A DNA stretch of 64,000 nucleotides, from assembly GCF_019703515.2 (NCBI RefSeq), contig NC_059372.1, positions 25,084,931-25,148,930 of the forward strand. Reading direction: 5' to 3'. Below the pieces are notes generated by a model that made no database searches, was not told the DNA's origin, and was given only the letters and a program-made list of their open reading frames with translations. The stretch is from Myxocyprinus asiaticus. Lineage: Eukaryota > Chordata > Actinopteri > Cypriniformes > Catostomidae. Both the position numbers and the translations under genes were made by a program. Shown here piece by piece: positions 49,017 to 58,560 of the stretch. Positions within the stretch are counted from its first letter, which is position 1; each line of letters begins with the position of its first letter.

Positions 49017-49900
49017 CACTGTAAAAAATTTCTGTAATTTTAACAGTAAAAGACTCTAAAAATGCTACAGAAATAAAACGTTAATTGATTAACGAGTATT
49101 AACTGTAAAATATACAATAACATTTTTTAATATATTTTAAAAGACAATAAAGTATTTTTTACAATAAAATGTAAAAATGACATTTTTTAGATTGAAAAAG
49201 TATAATTTTCCTGTATAATTAATGGTAAAAATTTACATTATGTTTAACAAGAGAGAACATGTACTTTTTACAGTAAATTATTGTGAAAATTACAGTACAA
49301 AACAGTAATCGGGTGTTCCCACAATTCCCTGCGTGACCCATCATATTTAATTATATTTTATGGGAATAGTTATGTTTCTTCTTATTTTTAATATCAGTTA
49401 CGTACATTGGGGTGTTCTGTTTTATATTTGATGTAGATTAGTTAATGTTTACTGCATTATTTTAATTTTACATGTGTTATCCAGATGGTGTATAGTGTTT
49501 GTGTGAGTGACTTTGAGCACTGTCTCTACATGTTTATTGGTCATTATTCTTGGAAAGGCCACTATTGATGAACTTCATGTCATCATGTGCTCTTCTGTAG
49601 TTACTACGGTGATTAACAAATACCTTATAAAGTAAAAAGCAGATTACTACAGTTTCAGAAGGCTAATATCAAGTTTATGACTTTTTTTTACTGTAAATTT
49701 AACAGAATGTTTTTTTTTGTTGTTGTTTGTTTTTTACAGTGCCATCGTGGTCATGCAAATTACAACAGTTTTAAACTGTAAAATTTACAGGTTGTTCTGT
49801 AAAGTTGTTTCAATATTTACTGTATTTTTTACATAATTATTCTGGCAACCACAGCTGCCATTTTTTTTTTTTTTTAACAACAGGATTTTTTTTTTTACAG
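49017..49900. repeat. Dispersed repeat, copy B
   Basis: Begins CACTGTAAAAAATTTCTG and ends TTTTTTTACAGTGTA, an inverted pair, so it is probably a DNA element about 880 bp long. Its interior matches the interrupted copy in icmt intron 4 (19385-20400), but this copy lacks the insert found there. Confidence 0.7.
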
Positions 49901-50479
49901 TGTACAATATAAAAATATGAGCAAGAAGCAAATAATAAACATGAAATGGAAATACTTTAAATCAAGAAAGCTTTTTATTTTCTTTCACTCACATAAAACA
50001 ATAAAACAATATGATTAATAAATGTGTTTCACTCTCTATTCCAAGTAATCAACATTGACTTTAACACAGGCATTGCATAAACAGCATACACAATATTCCT
50101 TTTCAGAAAGGAAATTAGTCTTAATTTAAAATGTATCATTCAACATCATGTCCACACATTCACCTGCTGAATATCTTTTTTCTCTGTATTGCATTAAAGC
50201 AATTACGTGCAATTGTTGTTACAACAATTTCCATTTCTGGACAGACAAAAAAATTCCTCTTAGGGTACCATTAATTTCTGCTCAAAGTCTGTCTTTACAA
50301 AAGACCTTTCAACATTAAAATGCGGCTGGAAGAAATAAAATATAAAAATAGGAGAATAACACCTCCATTTCAATCACACAGGGTGAGTTCAGTTTAGCAC
50401 TTCAGACAGATCTCGCAGATCTAGATTTGGCAAATTTTGCTATTCAGCAGCTCTTCAATGACACTGGTTCTTTGAGAGA
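49901..50479 (-). other. Presumed 3' flank of the divergent Her-like gene
   Basis: AT-rich sequence after the stop codon at 50480. It probably includes the 3' UTR. Minus-strand AATAAA-like signals occur, but none stands out. There is no other gene. Confidence 0.35.
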
Positions 50480-50844
50480 TTATTGCTGAATACACAGAGG
50501 AGCCACATCTTCCTCTGGTGCTGGGAATAGACGAAGGGTATCCCTTGAATACTTGGAGTATCCCTTGTGGAATATCAAGGTTTTCCTTGGGGTGAAGAAA
50601 GAGACAGTCTTTTCCCAAAGGTCGGTGGGAGAGACACCATTGTGCAGCCGGTGCTCCAGAACACCTTTAAGCTGCTCTACACCATCTAAGCATTTCCTGT
50701 CCAACCTCATAATTTTACACCTAAAAAACAAGAGAATGTTCACTTGAGAATCATGTTAAGAATATGTTTGAAAAATGTAAAACTATAAGAATGTACAATA
50801 ACTTTTTGCCACTGTTTTACTTACGTTTTCTGGAGATCTCTCAT
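50480..50844 (-). CDS. Divergent Hes/Her-related HLH protein lacking basic-domain signature
   Basis: Two exons on the minus strand, 50825-50844 and 50480-50720, joined across a 104-bp GT-AG intron (gtaagt donor, ttttttag acceptor), give 86 codons. The segment MRLDRKCLDGVEQLKGVLEH lines up with the basic-helix 1 region of Her proteins (MRRDR, then EQLK). DLWEKTVSFFTPRK lines up with the helix 2 motif DILEMTVxFLRRK. HKGYSKYSRDTLRLF lines up with the start of the Orange domain (EGYSRCVQEAVNFL). The conserved basic-region proline and glutamate are absent and the protein ends soon after, without WRPW. The chosen ATG (50844) lies 72 bp after the TATA box, as in the neighbouring her genes. An upstream in-frame ATG at 50889 would sit at the expected transcription start. 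If real, it would be an Id-like partner that dimerises without binding DNA. Homology is inferred from weak alignment plus promoter, exon layout and position. Confidence 0.6.
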
Positions 50845-50912
50845 GGTAAGGGACTGTGTTGTGTCTCTGTGTGCAGTGATGATATGCATTGACTCTTCTC
50901 TGCCCTCTCTAA

Positions 50913-50957
50913 ATTTATACACATGAGATGTAAGTTCTCACACTTTCTTTAGCCAAT
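50913..50957 (-). promoter_or_regulatory. CCAAT - RBPJ/Su(H) - TATA promoter of divergent Her-like gene
   Basis: In transcription order on the minus strand: ATTGG (CCAAT box, 50953-50957), TGTGAGAAC (50934-50942, an exact match to the RBPJ/Su(H) consensus YGTGRGAAM) and GTATAAAT (50913-50920). The same three elements in the same order precede the three her copies, although the RBPJ-TATA distance is shorter here. Confidence 0.65.
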
Positions 50958-52210
50958 CAGGAAGCCACAGTTTGACAATGGTGTAAGGGTGGATTGTTTA
51001 ATAAATAATGCAAAGGCTCTGAGAACCAAATGAGCAGGTGGGAGGGAGTACGTTTTTATTTTGTCTGTCATTGAAGGAATTGAGACATTGCTGAAAGAAC
51101 ATCATTGAGCATTTGAACTGGCTTTGACCTCATTCATGTTGTCCTCAGCCAATAATATATGGTGGGAATGTGCACTTAAACATCTGTCCAAAAACATTCC
51201 AAGAGGATGGTCTAGAAACTCTGCATAAAAGTTGACAAAATAATAACCTGGAGGAAATAACCAAATTAATGTTTGAAAGATTAATGCATTCAAATTTCTT
51301 TTGGATAACACAAATATAAGATGTTGGACAAAGTGTTGATCTTGCCACAAAATGTTCATATGTCTTTTAAAGGAGACCGGGGCTAGTTGTCACAGAGTAA
51401 AGTTGTCACAAATGCTATATCTTAGTAATTATAAGGTATTTAACCAAAAGTCCAATTACACAAATCTATATTTCTCTAGCAGTGGTTTTGTATTTAGGTT
51501 TGAAACACCTATTTCAAAACCCTCTTAAATAAGAATATTTTTTGTGAATTCTAACCTTCAAAGTAAATTTTCATCATATTTTTGCTGTATTTCTTTGATA
51601 AACAAGTGAACGCAATATAACCACACTATGGAATGAAGGTAGATTTTAACTTTAGGGGCATGTAGCCACAAATTCAACAGGTCTTCGAACCGTATCTTCT
51701 TTCCTGAGCAATAACAGTGGAAATGTTCAATAGCTTTTTTGTTGCCAAGACTTTAAGTTTTAAGTTTTTATGTCAAAAACATGTCAGGAAAGCATGTTAT
51801 CTGATATGGCCTATGTAGCCAACAATAGAACTGGGATGGTGTTGTTGATGGGTAGTAACTGAATGAAACCTCCAGATGGCTGGCCTGGCTGCCTGTGAGC
51901 TGCTGTGAGAACAGCGAGAGCTGGGAAATGGGAGGCAGGGTCACTTTGACTTTGTGTAATGGGCCACGCTTCTTTTATCTGTTGGATCAGTGTCATTAAT
52001 GAATAAGTGTGGGAAGCCTTGCCGCATCAGCGCTCCCAGGTTCTCACTGCTGAGAGTGGAGCGTGTGACTGAGAGCCGGCCAGCAGACAGCAAGCAAGAC
52101 AGCTATGTGTATTTTAAGTATGTGTGTGAGGAGAGTGTATGACATGTGTGCCAAGAGAAAAGTGTGCTGCTCAGACCTCATAAAGCTGAAAGGCAAGGAG
52201 CCTGCACATA

Positions 52211-52402
52211 CTACACTGTAAAAAATGGTAACCTGCAGCTGTTACTTTTAAGAGCTATTTCCCTTAAAATGAGTTTTGTTGTTATAACCTAATGTATTCC
52301 GACTGATTCGGTGATGTTAACTAATGTTTTTTACTTGAATAAAATCAGTTAATGTAGATGTTAAGAAGCACATTTTTTAGGTTACATTTTTTTTTAGTGT
52401 AG
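52211..52402. mobile_element. Small MITE with CTACACTGTAAAAAAT ends
   Basis: The left end CTACACTGTAAAAAAT and the reversed right end CTACACTAAAAAAAAAT are inverted. It is about 190 bp long with no coding capacity. Confidence 0.7.
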
Positions 52403-52625
52403 TGTTGCTCTTACACTTCATAAAATGGTTTAATAAGCAACTATTGAAGAACATAATAATTATTATCATTATTATTATTATTAACAAAACATTATGGAAT
52501 TATAAATGCTACATTTTTCTTTTTATCCATGTTTTTTCTTTCATGATTTTTCCCCATTATTTGTATTATTTATTTATTGTTCTGTTATGTTTTCTATGTA
52601 TTATTTTCTATGTTTATATATATTT

Positions 52626-52705
52626 GCCTATATCTTAGCTGTAAAGTGCTTTGGCTCAACTTCTATTGTTTTTAAATATGCTTTATAAATAAAAATGACT
52701 TGATT
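52626..52705 (+). repeat. LINE (L2-like) 3' tail
   Basis: AGCTGTAAAGTGCTTTGGC followed by ATGCTTTATAAATAAAAATG and TTGATTTGATG is the characteristic 3' end of L2/CR1-type LINEs in fish. Confidence 0.65.
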
Positions 52706-53076
52706 TGATGATTGTTATCAGGGCAGTTCTTTGATCAGCATAGTTTGTATAGAAGAACTAACAATTTTGTTATATATTTATTGTATCATCCAATAGGACG
52801 ACTATATGAATTATATGTGACATCAGTTACCTTAAATACCTTTCATTTTAAGTAACAAAAATATTTTAAAAATAAATTTGTGCAAATAAAACATCTTGTT
52901 AATTAGAATAATTTGCAAAACATATAGTATACACCGTGGGGCTAGTTTCTAACCCTCAAGAGACAACAGGACAATTTTGGACCTTGTGTGAAAAAACAAA
53001 ACAATAAACTATGCTTTAAAGACTCAAGTGGGTTGTCATTGTGTAGTCACTTAGATCATTTTACGAGGTCACAAAT

Positions 53077-53287
53077 TTCCCACATTCACAGGCCACTAGC
53101 TGAATCAGTTTTCATCCCTCTTAAAACACCCCTCCACCTGCTCCCTAGAGATGTTCCCATTGTGTTCAGAGCAATAAGGGCTTCACCAGCCATGTAGCAG
53201 CCCAAACAACCATAGGTTGAAGACTGTGAGAACCTTCTGCAAACGCTTGACTCACACATTCATATGGAGATTTGGGAGAATAAATAG
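53077..53287 (+). promoter_or_regulatory. Notch-type promoter of her copy 1
   Basis: TTCCCACA (53077-53084) is the reverse of a strong RBPJ site TGTGGGAA. E-box CACCTG lies at 53135-53140 in the conserved block CCCCTCCACCTGCTCCC. TGTGAGAAC (53225-53233) is an RBPJ-type site exactly 136 bp before the ATG. An inverted partial site (ACTCACAC, about 53250) follows 16-18 bp later, resembling a paired RBPJ site. The CCAAT box of the other copies is degraded here. TATA-like AATAAATAG is at 53279-53287. Confidence 0.7.
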
Positions 53288-53360
53288 AGGAAAGGGTAAC
53301 GTGAGTCCAGCACAGCTCAGATCTGATCCTCTCAGAGAACTGAACAGAAGACACACAGCC

Positions 53361-53942
53361 ATGGCGCCTGTAATCAGTGGACCACTGATTCACACTAGAG
53401 AACAACTTCCATTTACAAATAAGGTAAATATTCTACTTTTTTTTTTACCCAATTTATAAATATTAGTCCAGCTGTTATGAAATATAACATATCTGATTGA
53501 TTAAAAAGTGTTTCTAAATATCCATTTTTAAATCTTTCCTCAGCTGAGAAAGCCAATCGTGGAGAAGATCCGCAGGGAGCGTACCAAGCTCAAGTCTCTT
53601 CTGGGTCAAGAGTTCCTGACGCAACAGCCCAACTCCAGACAGGAGAAAGCTGATATCCTGGAGATGACGGTTGATTTCTTGAGACGAAAGCAGCAGAATC
53701 CCTCCGCCTGCTCCACTGCAGCTCATGAGGGCTACTCCAGATGTGTGCAGGAGGCCGTCAACTTCCTGTCTCAGTGTCAAGTGCAGACTCAGTCCCATAC
53801 AAGACTGCTGAAGCACTTCTTCAACATGCAGCCTTCTGCAGAGACGAGCACAATTGTCCTGCCTCAGCTCAATTCACCAGCCTGCCAGACCAGCAGCAAA
53901 GAGCAAACTCCAGTCTGCTGTGGACTCTGGAGACCCTGGTAG
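53361..53942 (+). CDS. Hes/Her bHLH-Orange repressor, copy 1 (helix 1 deletion)
   Basis: Exons 53361-53423 and 53544-53942 join across a 120-bp intron to 153 codons. MAPVISGPL starts the protein, LRKPIVEKIRRER is the basic region with the Hes-type proline, and KADILEMTVDFLRRK is helix 2. EGYSRCVQEAVNFLSQ begins the Orange domain, and the protein ends in the Groucho/TLE-binding motif WRPW. Her/Hes proteins are Notch-activated nuclear repressors that bind N-box/E-box DNA as dimers. Compared with copy 2, 15 bp are missing just after RRER: INSSIEK is reduced to TK, removing five helix 1 residues without shifting the frame. This may impair dimerisation or DNA binding. It is most like her12/her4/hes5-type genes, but I cannot assign the exact orthologue. 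Confidence 0.88.
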
Positions 53943-54576
53943 AGTCTCAAGGACACCTTATGATTTATGAAACAGAATTCAAAATCCCAGTCTGAGATTG
54001 GCATGGAGTAAAATTGTAATGTAGGAATTTATTTCCACTTCTGCTGCATTTACAGAATGCTTTAATTACTTTCAGAGAAAGTATGTAATTTTTTTTAAAC
54101 TGTATGACCGGTAATATTTTGTCAGAATATATAGAATAGTTTTTCATGTTAAATTATTATTACATTCATGAAAAATATGGTACAACATATTTGGTCATAG
54201 AAAAGTTAAAGTCTGATTCAGACGTTTGAGCTCTTGCAGGCCTTTCACCCATATTGGGTTTTTACTTTCAGCATCTGAAGGATGTTTAAACTGCTTCCGT
54301 TTACTGAAAGCATGTGATATATATATTTCTATTGTTTGAAACTTCCAATGCTTCTCTTATTATATAAGAAATATTTCTTCTTTGAAGATATTTTACTCTG
54401 TGTGGAAAGCACAAATGCTTGATGTTACTGTTTGCATGTGTTTACATGAATTCAGACTTTTCCCCTGTAAAGGCTTGTTGTACACTCACTGTTTTATAAG
54501 CAGTCAAGTTCTTACCTTTTTTGAAGGTGCCTTCTCTGTTTAATTACTTCATATTGAAGTACAACATGAAAATAAA
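53943..54576 (+). other. 3' UTR of her copy 1
   Basis: Sequence homologous (inverted) to the 3' flanks of copies 2 and 3, including GACCAAATA(T/C)-type and TTAAAGTCTGATT blocks and ATGGGT/ACCCAT near 54250. A polyadenylation signal AATAAA at 54571-54576 is the best candidate end. Confidence 0.55.
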
Positions 54577-55029
54577 TGTGAAGAACTCAATCTGAAAAGT
54601 ATCTTTGAATTCATCAATCAAATGAACTCACAAAATAAATCACAATGCATTCGTCCTGATTGCTGTTTTATCAGTATGAACATCATGATGTGGTTCACAC
54701 CTTTATATTTGCACTGGTTGTAAGTTTTGTTAGCGTGCAAATACTTGAAGACATACCTATAGATACATTTTTCTATTCAGATTCATAATCAGGTTTATAG
54801 TCTCTGTATTTAGGTCTAATTTGCACTTAATTCATATTAGAATTGATTATTGACCTTTTATTAAGACTTAATTTATTAATTTTATGTAAAATATCTGTTG
54901 AGCAATTAATCTCTCTAGCATCACTCAGATCTGTACTTTACCAAGCACACAAATAATAGTAGAGATCCGGCACCTAGTGGATCAATGATATGCATCAGAG
55001 GATAAATAAAGTCCCTTAAATTATTCATG

Positions 55030-55637
55030 GCTACTAAAAGTTAAATATCCTGGAGAGCAGCAGCTACAGAATCCTTTTGCTCTATATCTTCTTAATTGCT
55101 GCAAATCTGGTTATTCCAGATGTGAACAGAAGACTGTCAACAAGTGTCCAGTATAACACTACTGGGCCAATCCCTCAACAAGTCTTCACTTTGTAATAAG
55201 GCAGATATGTCTGATATAGTTTCAGTGATAGTGTTTTCATAGTCTAATGGTGAGATCCATCGCTTTCAAAACAGCACCAATTCTCCAAGGTACACCTGGA
55301 CACAGTTTTTTTTTTTTTTTGGATGTTGGCAGATAGGACATTCCAAGCTTCTTGGAGAATTCACCACAGTCCTTCTGTCTGTTTAGGCTGTCTCAACTGC
55401 TTCTGTCTCTTCATGTAATCCCAGACTGACTTGATGTTCATTGGGGGGCTCTGTGGGGGCCATGCTATCTGTTACAGGGCTCCCTGTTCTTCTATTCTAT
55501 TCTATTTGCAAAAGAAATATTTGGGAGTCTAAAATTCATATTTCCTATTGACACACTAAAGCTGAAGATATAAATAACCATCTTAAGACATTTTTTTGTG
55601 AAGCATATTATGTGCCTAAGACTTTTGCACAGTACTG
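55030..55637 (-). mobile_element. Truncated Tc1-like remnant in her inverted-repeat spacer
   Basis: The right end reads CCTAAGACTTTTGCACAGTACTG, the inverted terminal sequence of a common fish Tc1 family. On the minus strand, decayed transposase C-terminal sequence is recognisable near 55300-55460 (MNIKSVWDYMKRQKQL and then LQEAWN). The left terminus and the rest of the transposase are missing or unrecognisable; the left limit is approximate. It lies between her copies 1 and 2. Confidence 0.7.
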
Positions 55638-56019
55638 TCAATATATGATGATATGAGTTAATATGATGTTAATATGATTGATGAAAAATCCAAAGACAGT
55701 ATTTAGTTTATATTTTCACATTTATTTTCATATTATGCTTCAAATATGAAGCATTGCATAGAGTGTACCTTCAAAGAAGGTGATAACTTGAGTCTCCTTC
55801 AGACAGGTAAATCTATATCACTAACTGTGAGTATAAAACTTCCCTGTACAGGGGTAAAGTACAATACATGCATGTAAATATATGCAAACATAATAAAGAA
55901 AATAAAGACATTTTTGCTTTTCACAGACAATAAAAAATCTTTCAAATGAAGACATATTTCTTATATAATAAGAGAAATAATGTTTTTCAAACAAAATAAA
56001 CAAACATTGCTAATAAAAG

Positions 56020-56768
56020 ATACAATTCAAATCACTCAGTGAGTATATATACTGCCCTTTACAGGGAGAAAGTACATTTCATGTAAACACATGCAAACGC
56101 TAAAATGAAGCATTTGTTTTTTTAACACAGAATAAAATATCTTTCAAATAAAGAAATATTTCTTATATGATAAGACAAGCATTGGATACATTTCAAACAA
56201 TAGAAATATGTATCAAATGCTTTCAGTAAACGAAAGCAGATTAAACATCCTTTAGATGCAGAGAGTAAAAACCCAGTATGGGTGAAAGGCCTACAAGAGC
56301 TCAAATGTCTGAATCAGACTTTAACTTTTCTATGACCAAATACGTTGTACCATATTGTTCATGAATGTAATAATCATTTTGCATGGCAAAATATTCTATA
56401 CATTCAAACAACAGAAATGTATGTGCTTTCAGTAAATGAAAGCTGTGTAAGCATCCTTTAGATGCAGAGAGGATAAACCCAATATGGGTGAAATACTTGC
56501 AAGAGCTGAAATGTTTAAATCAGACTTTAACTTTTCTATGACCAAATACTTTGTATCACTTGAGATGGCAAATTATTCTATACATTCTGACAAAATATTA
56601 TAGGTCGCACAGTTTCCAAAAATTACATACTTTCTCTGAAAGTAATTAAAGCATTCTGCAAATGCAGCAGAAGTGGAAATAAATTCCTACATTAGAATTT
56701 CACTCCATGCCAATCTCAGACTGGCATGCTGAATTCTGTTTCATAAATCATAAGGTGTCCTTGAGACT
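56020..56768 (-). repeat. 3' flank of her copy 2 with tandem duplication
   Basis: A roughly 190-bp segment is present twice, at about 56212-56400 and 56421-56585. Both carry CATCCTTTAGATGCAGAGAG, ATATGGGTGAAA or a variant, and ATCAGACTTTAACTTTTC. Copy 3 (about 60410-60590) has one such unit, and copy 1 has one in inverse orientation (54175-54330). The distal part 56020-56200 matches 60230-60400 and, less well, 55800-55990. Confidence 0.7.
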
Positions 56769-57354
56769 CTACCAGGGTCTCCAGAGTCCACAGCAGACTG
56801 GAGTTTGCTCTTTGCTGCTGGTCTGGCAGGCTGGTGAATTGAGCTGAGGCAGGACAATTGTGCTCTTCTCCGCGGAAGGCTGCATGTTGAAGAAGTGCTT
56901 CAGCAGTCTTGTATGGGACTGAGTCTGCACTTGACACTGAGACAGGAAGTTGACGGCCTCCTGCACACATCTGGAGTAGCCCTCATGAGCTGCAGTGGAG
57001 CAGGCGGAGGGATTCTGCTGCTTTCGTCTCAAGAATTCAACCGTCATCTCCAGGATATCAGCTTTCTCCTGTCTGGAGTAGGACTGTTGCATCAGGAACT
57101 CTTGACCCAGAAGAGACTTGAGCTTCTCAATGCTGCTGTTGATACGCTCTCTGCGGATCTTCTCCACGATTGGCTTTCTCAGCTGAACAAAGATTGAAAA
57201 CAGATATTTAGAAACACTTTTCAATCAATCATATATTTGATAATTCATAACAGCTGGATTAATGTATATATAAATTAGATAAAACATTTACCTTATTTGT
57301 CAATGAAAGTTGTTCTCTAGTGAAAATCAATGGTCCACTGATTGTAGGTGCCAT
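56769..57354 (-). CDS. Hes/Her bHLH-Orange repressor, copy 2 (intact)
   Basis: Exons 57292-57354 and 56769-57182 join across a 109-bp intron to 158 codons. MAPTISGPL starts exon 1, which ends TNK. Exon 2 opens with the basic region LRKPIVEKIRRER (residues 22-34). Helix 1 INSSIEKLKSLLGQEF is complete, and helix 2 is KADILEMTVEFLRRK. EGYSRCVQEAVNFLSQ begins the Orange domain, and WRPW is at 155-158. It is a probable Notch-responsive transcriptional repressor in neural or somite progenitors, recruiting Groucho/TLE. The intron that many hes5-type genes have within the bHLH region is absent, since the whole bHLH-to-stop part is one exon. This is the only one of the three close copies with no visible lesion. 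It lies tail-to-tail with copy 1. Orthology to a particular zebrafish her gene is not claimed. Confidence 0.92.
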
Positions 57355-57427
57355 GGCTGTGTGTCTTCTGTTCAGTTCTCTTTGAGGTTCAGATTTTAGC
57401 TGTGCTGGACTCGCTTTACTCTTTGCT

Positions 57428-57601
57428 CTATTTATACTCCCAAATCTCCATATGAATGTGTGAGTCTAGCATTTGCTGGAGGTTCTCACAGTCTGCAGCC
57501 AATGGCAAAAGACTAAAGACACAAGGAACAGAGGCCCGCCACATGCTAAATGACATGCTTATTGCTCAGGAAACAATGAGCACATTTCTAGGGAGCAGGT
57601 G
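57428..57601 (-). promoter_or_regulatory. Notch-type promoter of her copy 2
   Basis: On the minus strand in order: E-box CACCTG (57596-57601), ATTGG (CCAAT, 57499-57503), RBPJ-type TGTGAGAAC (57482-57490, 136 bp before the ATG), an inverted partial site GACTCACAC 16 bp later, CATATG, and TATA box GTATAAATAG (57428-57437). Confidence 0.75.
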
Positions 57602-58140
57602 GAGGGGTGGGTGTTGGGGATCGAGAGTGTGTGAGAAAGTGGAGACCCTTCATTTAAAGCTTTGTTTGTTGTCTGACACTAGGGTCAATTATTGACAAAC
57701 CACGTGCCTTTCATACTGGAAATTTCCCATGGCCGCAATATGCATATCCCAGCATATCATATTATTCTTTGCCATAACTTTAAATTTTACATAGGATAAC
57801 CTCTTGGATTAATTTCTATAGTAAATATTTTGTCATATATTTGAACACTATTTTTAAACCATAAAACTGGTCACTGTACGGGTATTTGACTGTTTCCACT
57901 TAACCGATTCTGTTTCAATTTTTTGCTGCATGGATTTACAGATCAAGTCACTTTTTTCATAAATGTAAAAATGAAATAACTTGCTGGTTAGTTTTAAGGA
58001 CAGTATCAATACATTATGCAGACTTGATGTTTGGTTGACTACTGTCATTAGTTGTGCACCTTTGAACAGTAATCTCCAAATACTCTAAATACATCTTAAT
58101 TAAGTATAATGCAACAGATTCCTTTAAAATCTTTCTTTGT

Positions 58141-58159
58141 GGGGGGGGGGGGGGGGGGG
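58141..58159. repeat. Poly-G tract
   Basis: About 19 consecutive G residues follow TTTCTTTGT and precede CTCTGCTGAAG. It could form a G-quadruplex or be of uncertain length in assembly. Confidence 0.95.
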
Positions 58160-58482
58160 CTCTGCTGAAGTCTTGGGACCATGTGCTGAACTGCCCTTAA
58201 TGAAGCACAATGAAGTTCAGTTTTCTTTGTATGAATAGGCAGAGTGTGGGAATGCTCCAGGGAATGGAGTCTCAGTACAACTCTACTCTATCAGCCAGGG
58301 CTTTATTTAGACAGAATACTCTACTGTCCCTTCACCAAAGTATTTTTTTTCTATGTGATATTTTTTTGTCTTACAAAGACAAGGTCTTGTATAAAATGGG
58401 CTGTGCACTATACTTTGTGTGATCTCTGTTTATAAACATGAACATTTGTTCACTGTGAAGATGTGAGCTTTTGGCCCAAGTT

Positions 58483-58560
58483 AGCTGGGTTAGGCTCCAG
58501 GACCCTCCGCAAACCTACATAGGATAAACGGGTATAGAGGATGAATGGATGGATGGATGT
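58483..58560 (+). repeat. LINE 3' tail with (GGAT)n
   Basis: GCTGGGTTAGGCTCCAGGACC, then ATAGGATAAACGGGTATAGA, then GAATGGATGGATGGATG is the common 3' end of a fish non-LTR retrotransposon. Only the tail remains. Confidence 0.7.

Larger units (their letters stand above)
50960..53070. other. Intergenic region between her loci
   Basis: No gene is recognised. It contains a small MITE (52211-52402) and a LINE tail (52626-52705). The part at 52000-52200 is less AT-rich but has no recognisable exon. Confidence 0.4.

Noticed and set aside
50845..50889. Upstream in-frame ATG (50889) as the start of the divergent Her-like protein
   Set aside because: It lies only about 25-30 bp from the TATA box, at the expected transcription start; the ATG at 50844 has the same TATA spacing as the other her genes.
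56895..57197. 100-codon plus-strand frame, repeated at 60846-61181 and, inverted, at 53514-53816
   Set aside because: It is the antisense shadow of the her coding exons; its conservation among copies simply follows the duplicated sense genes.
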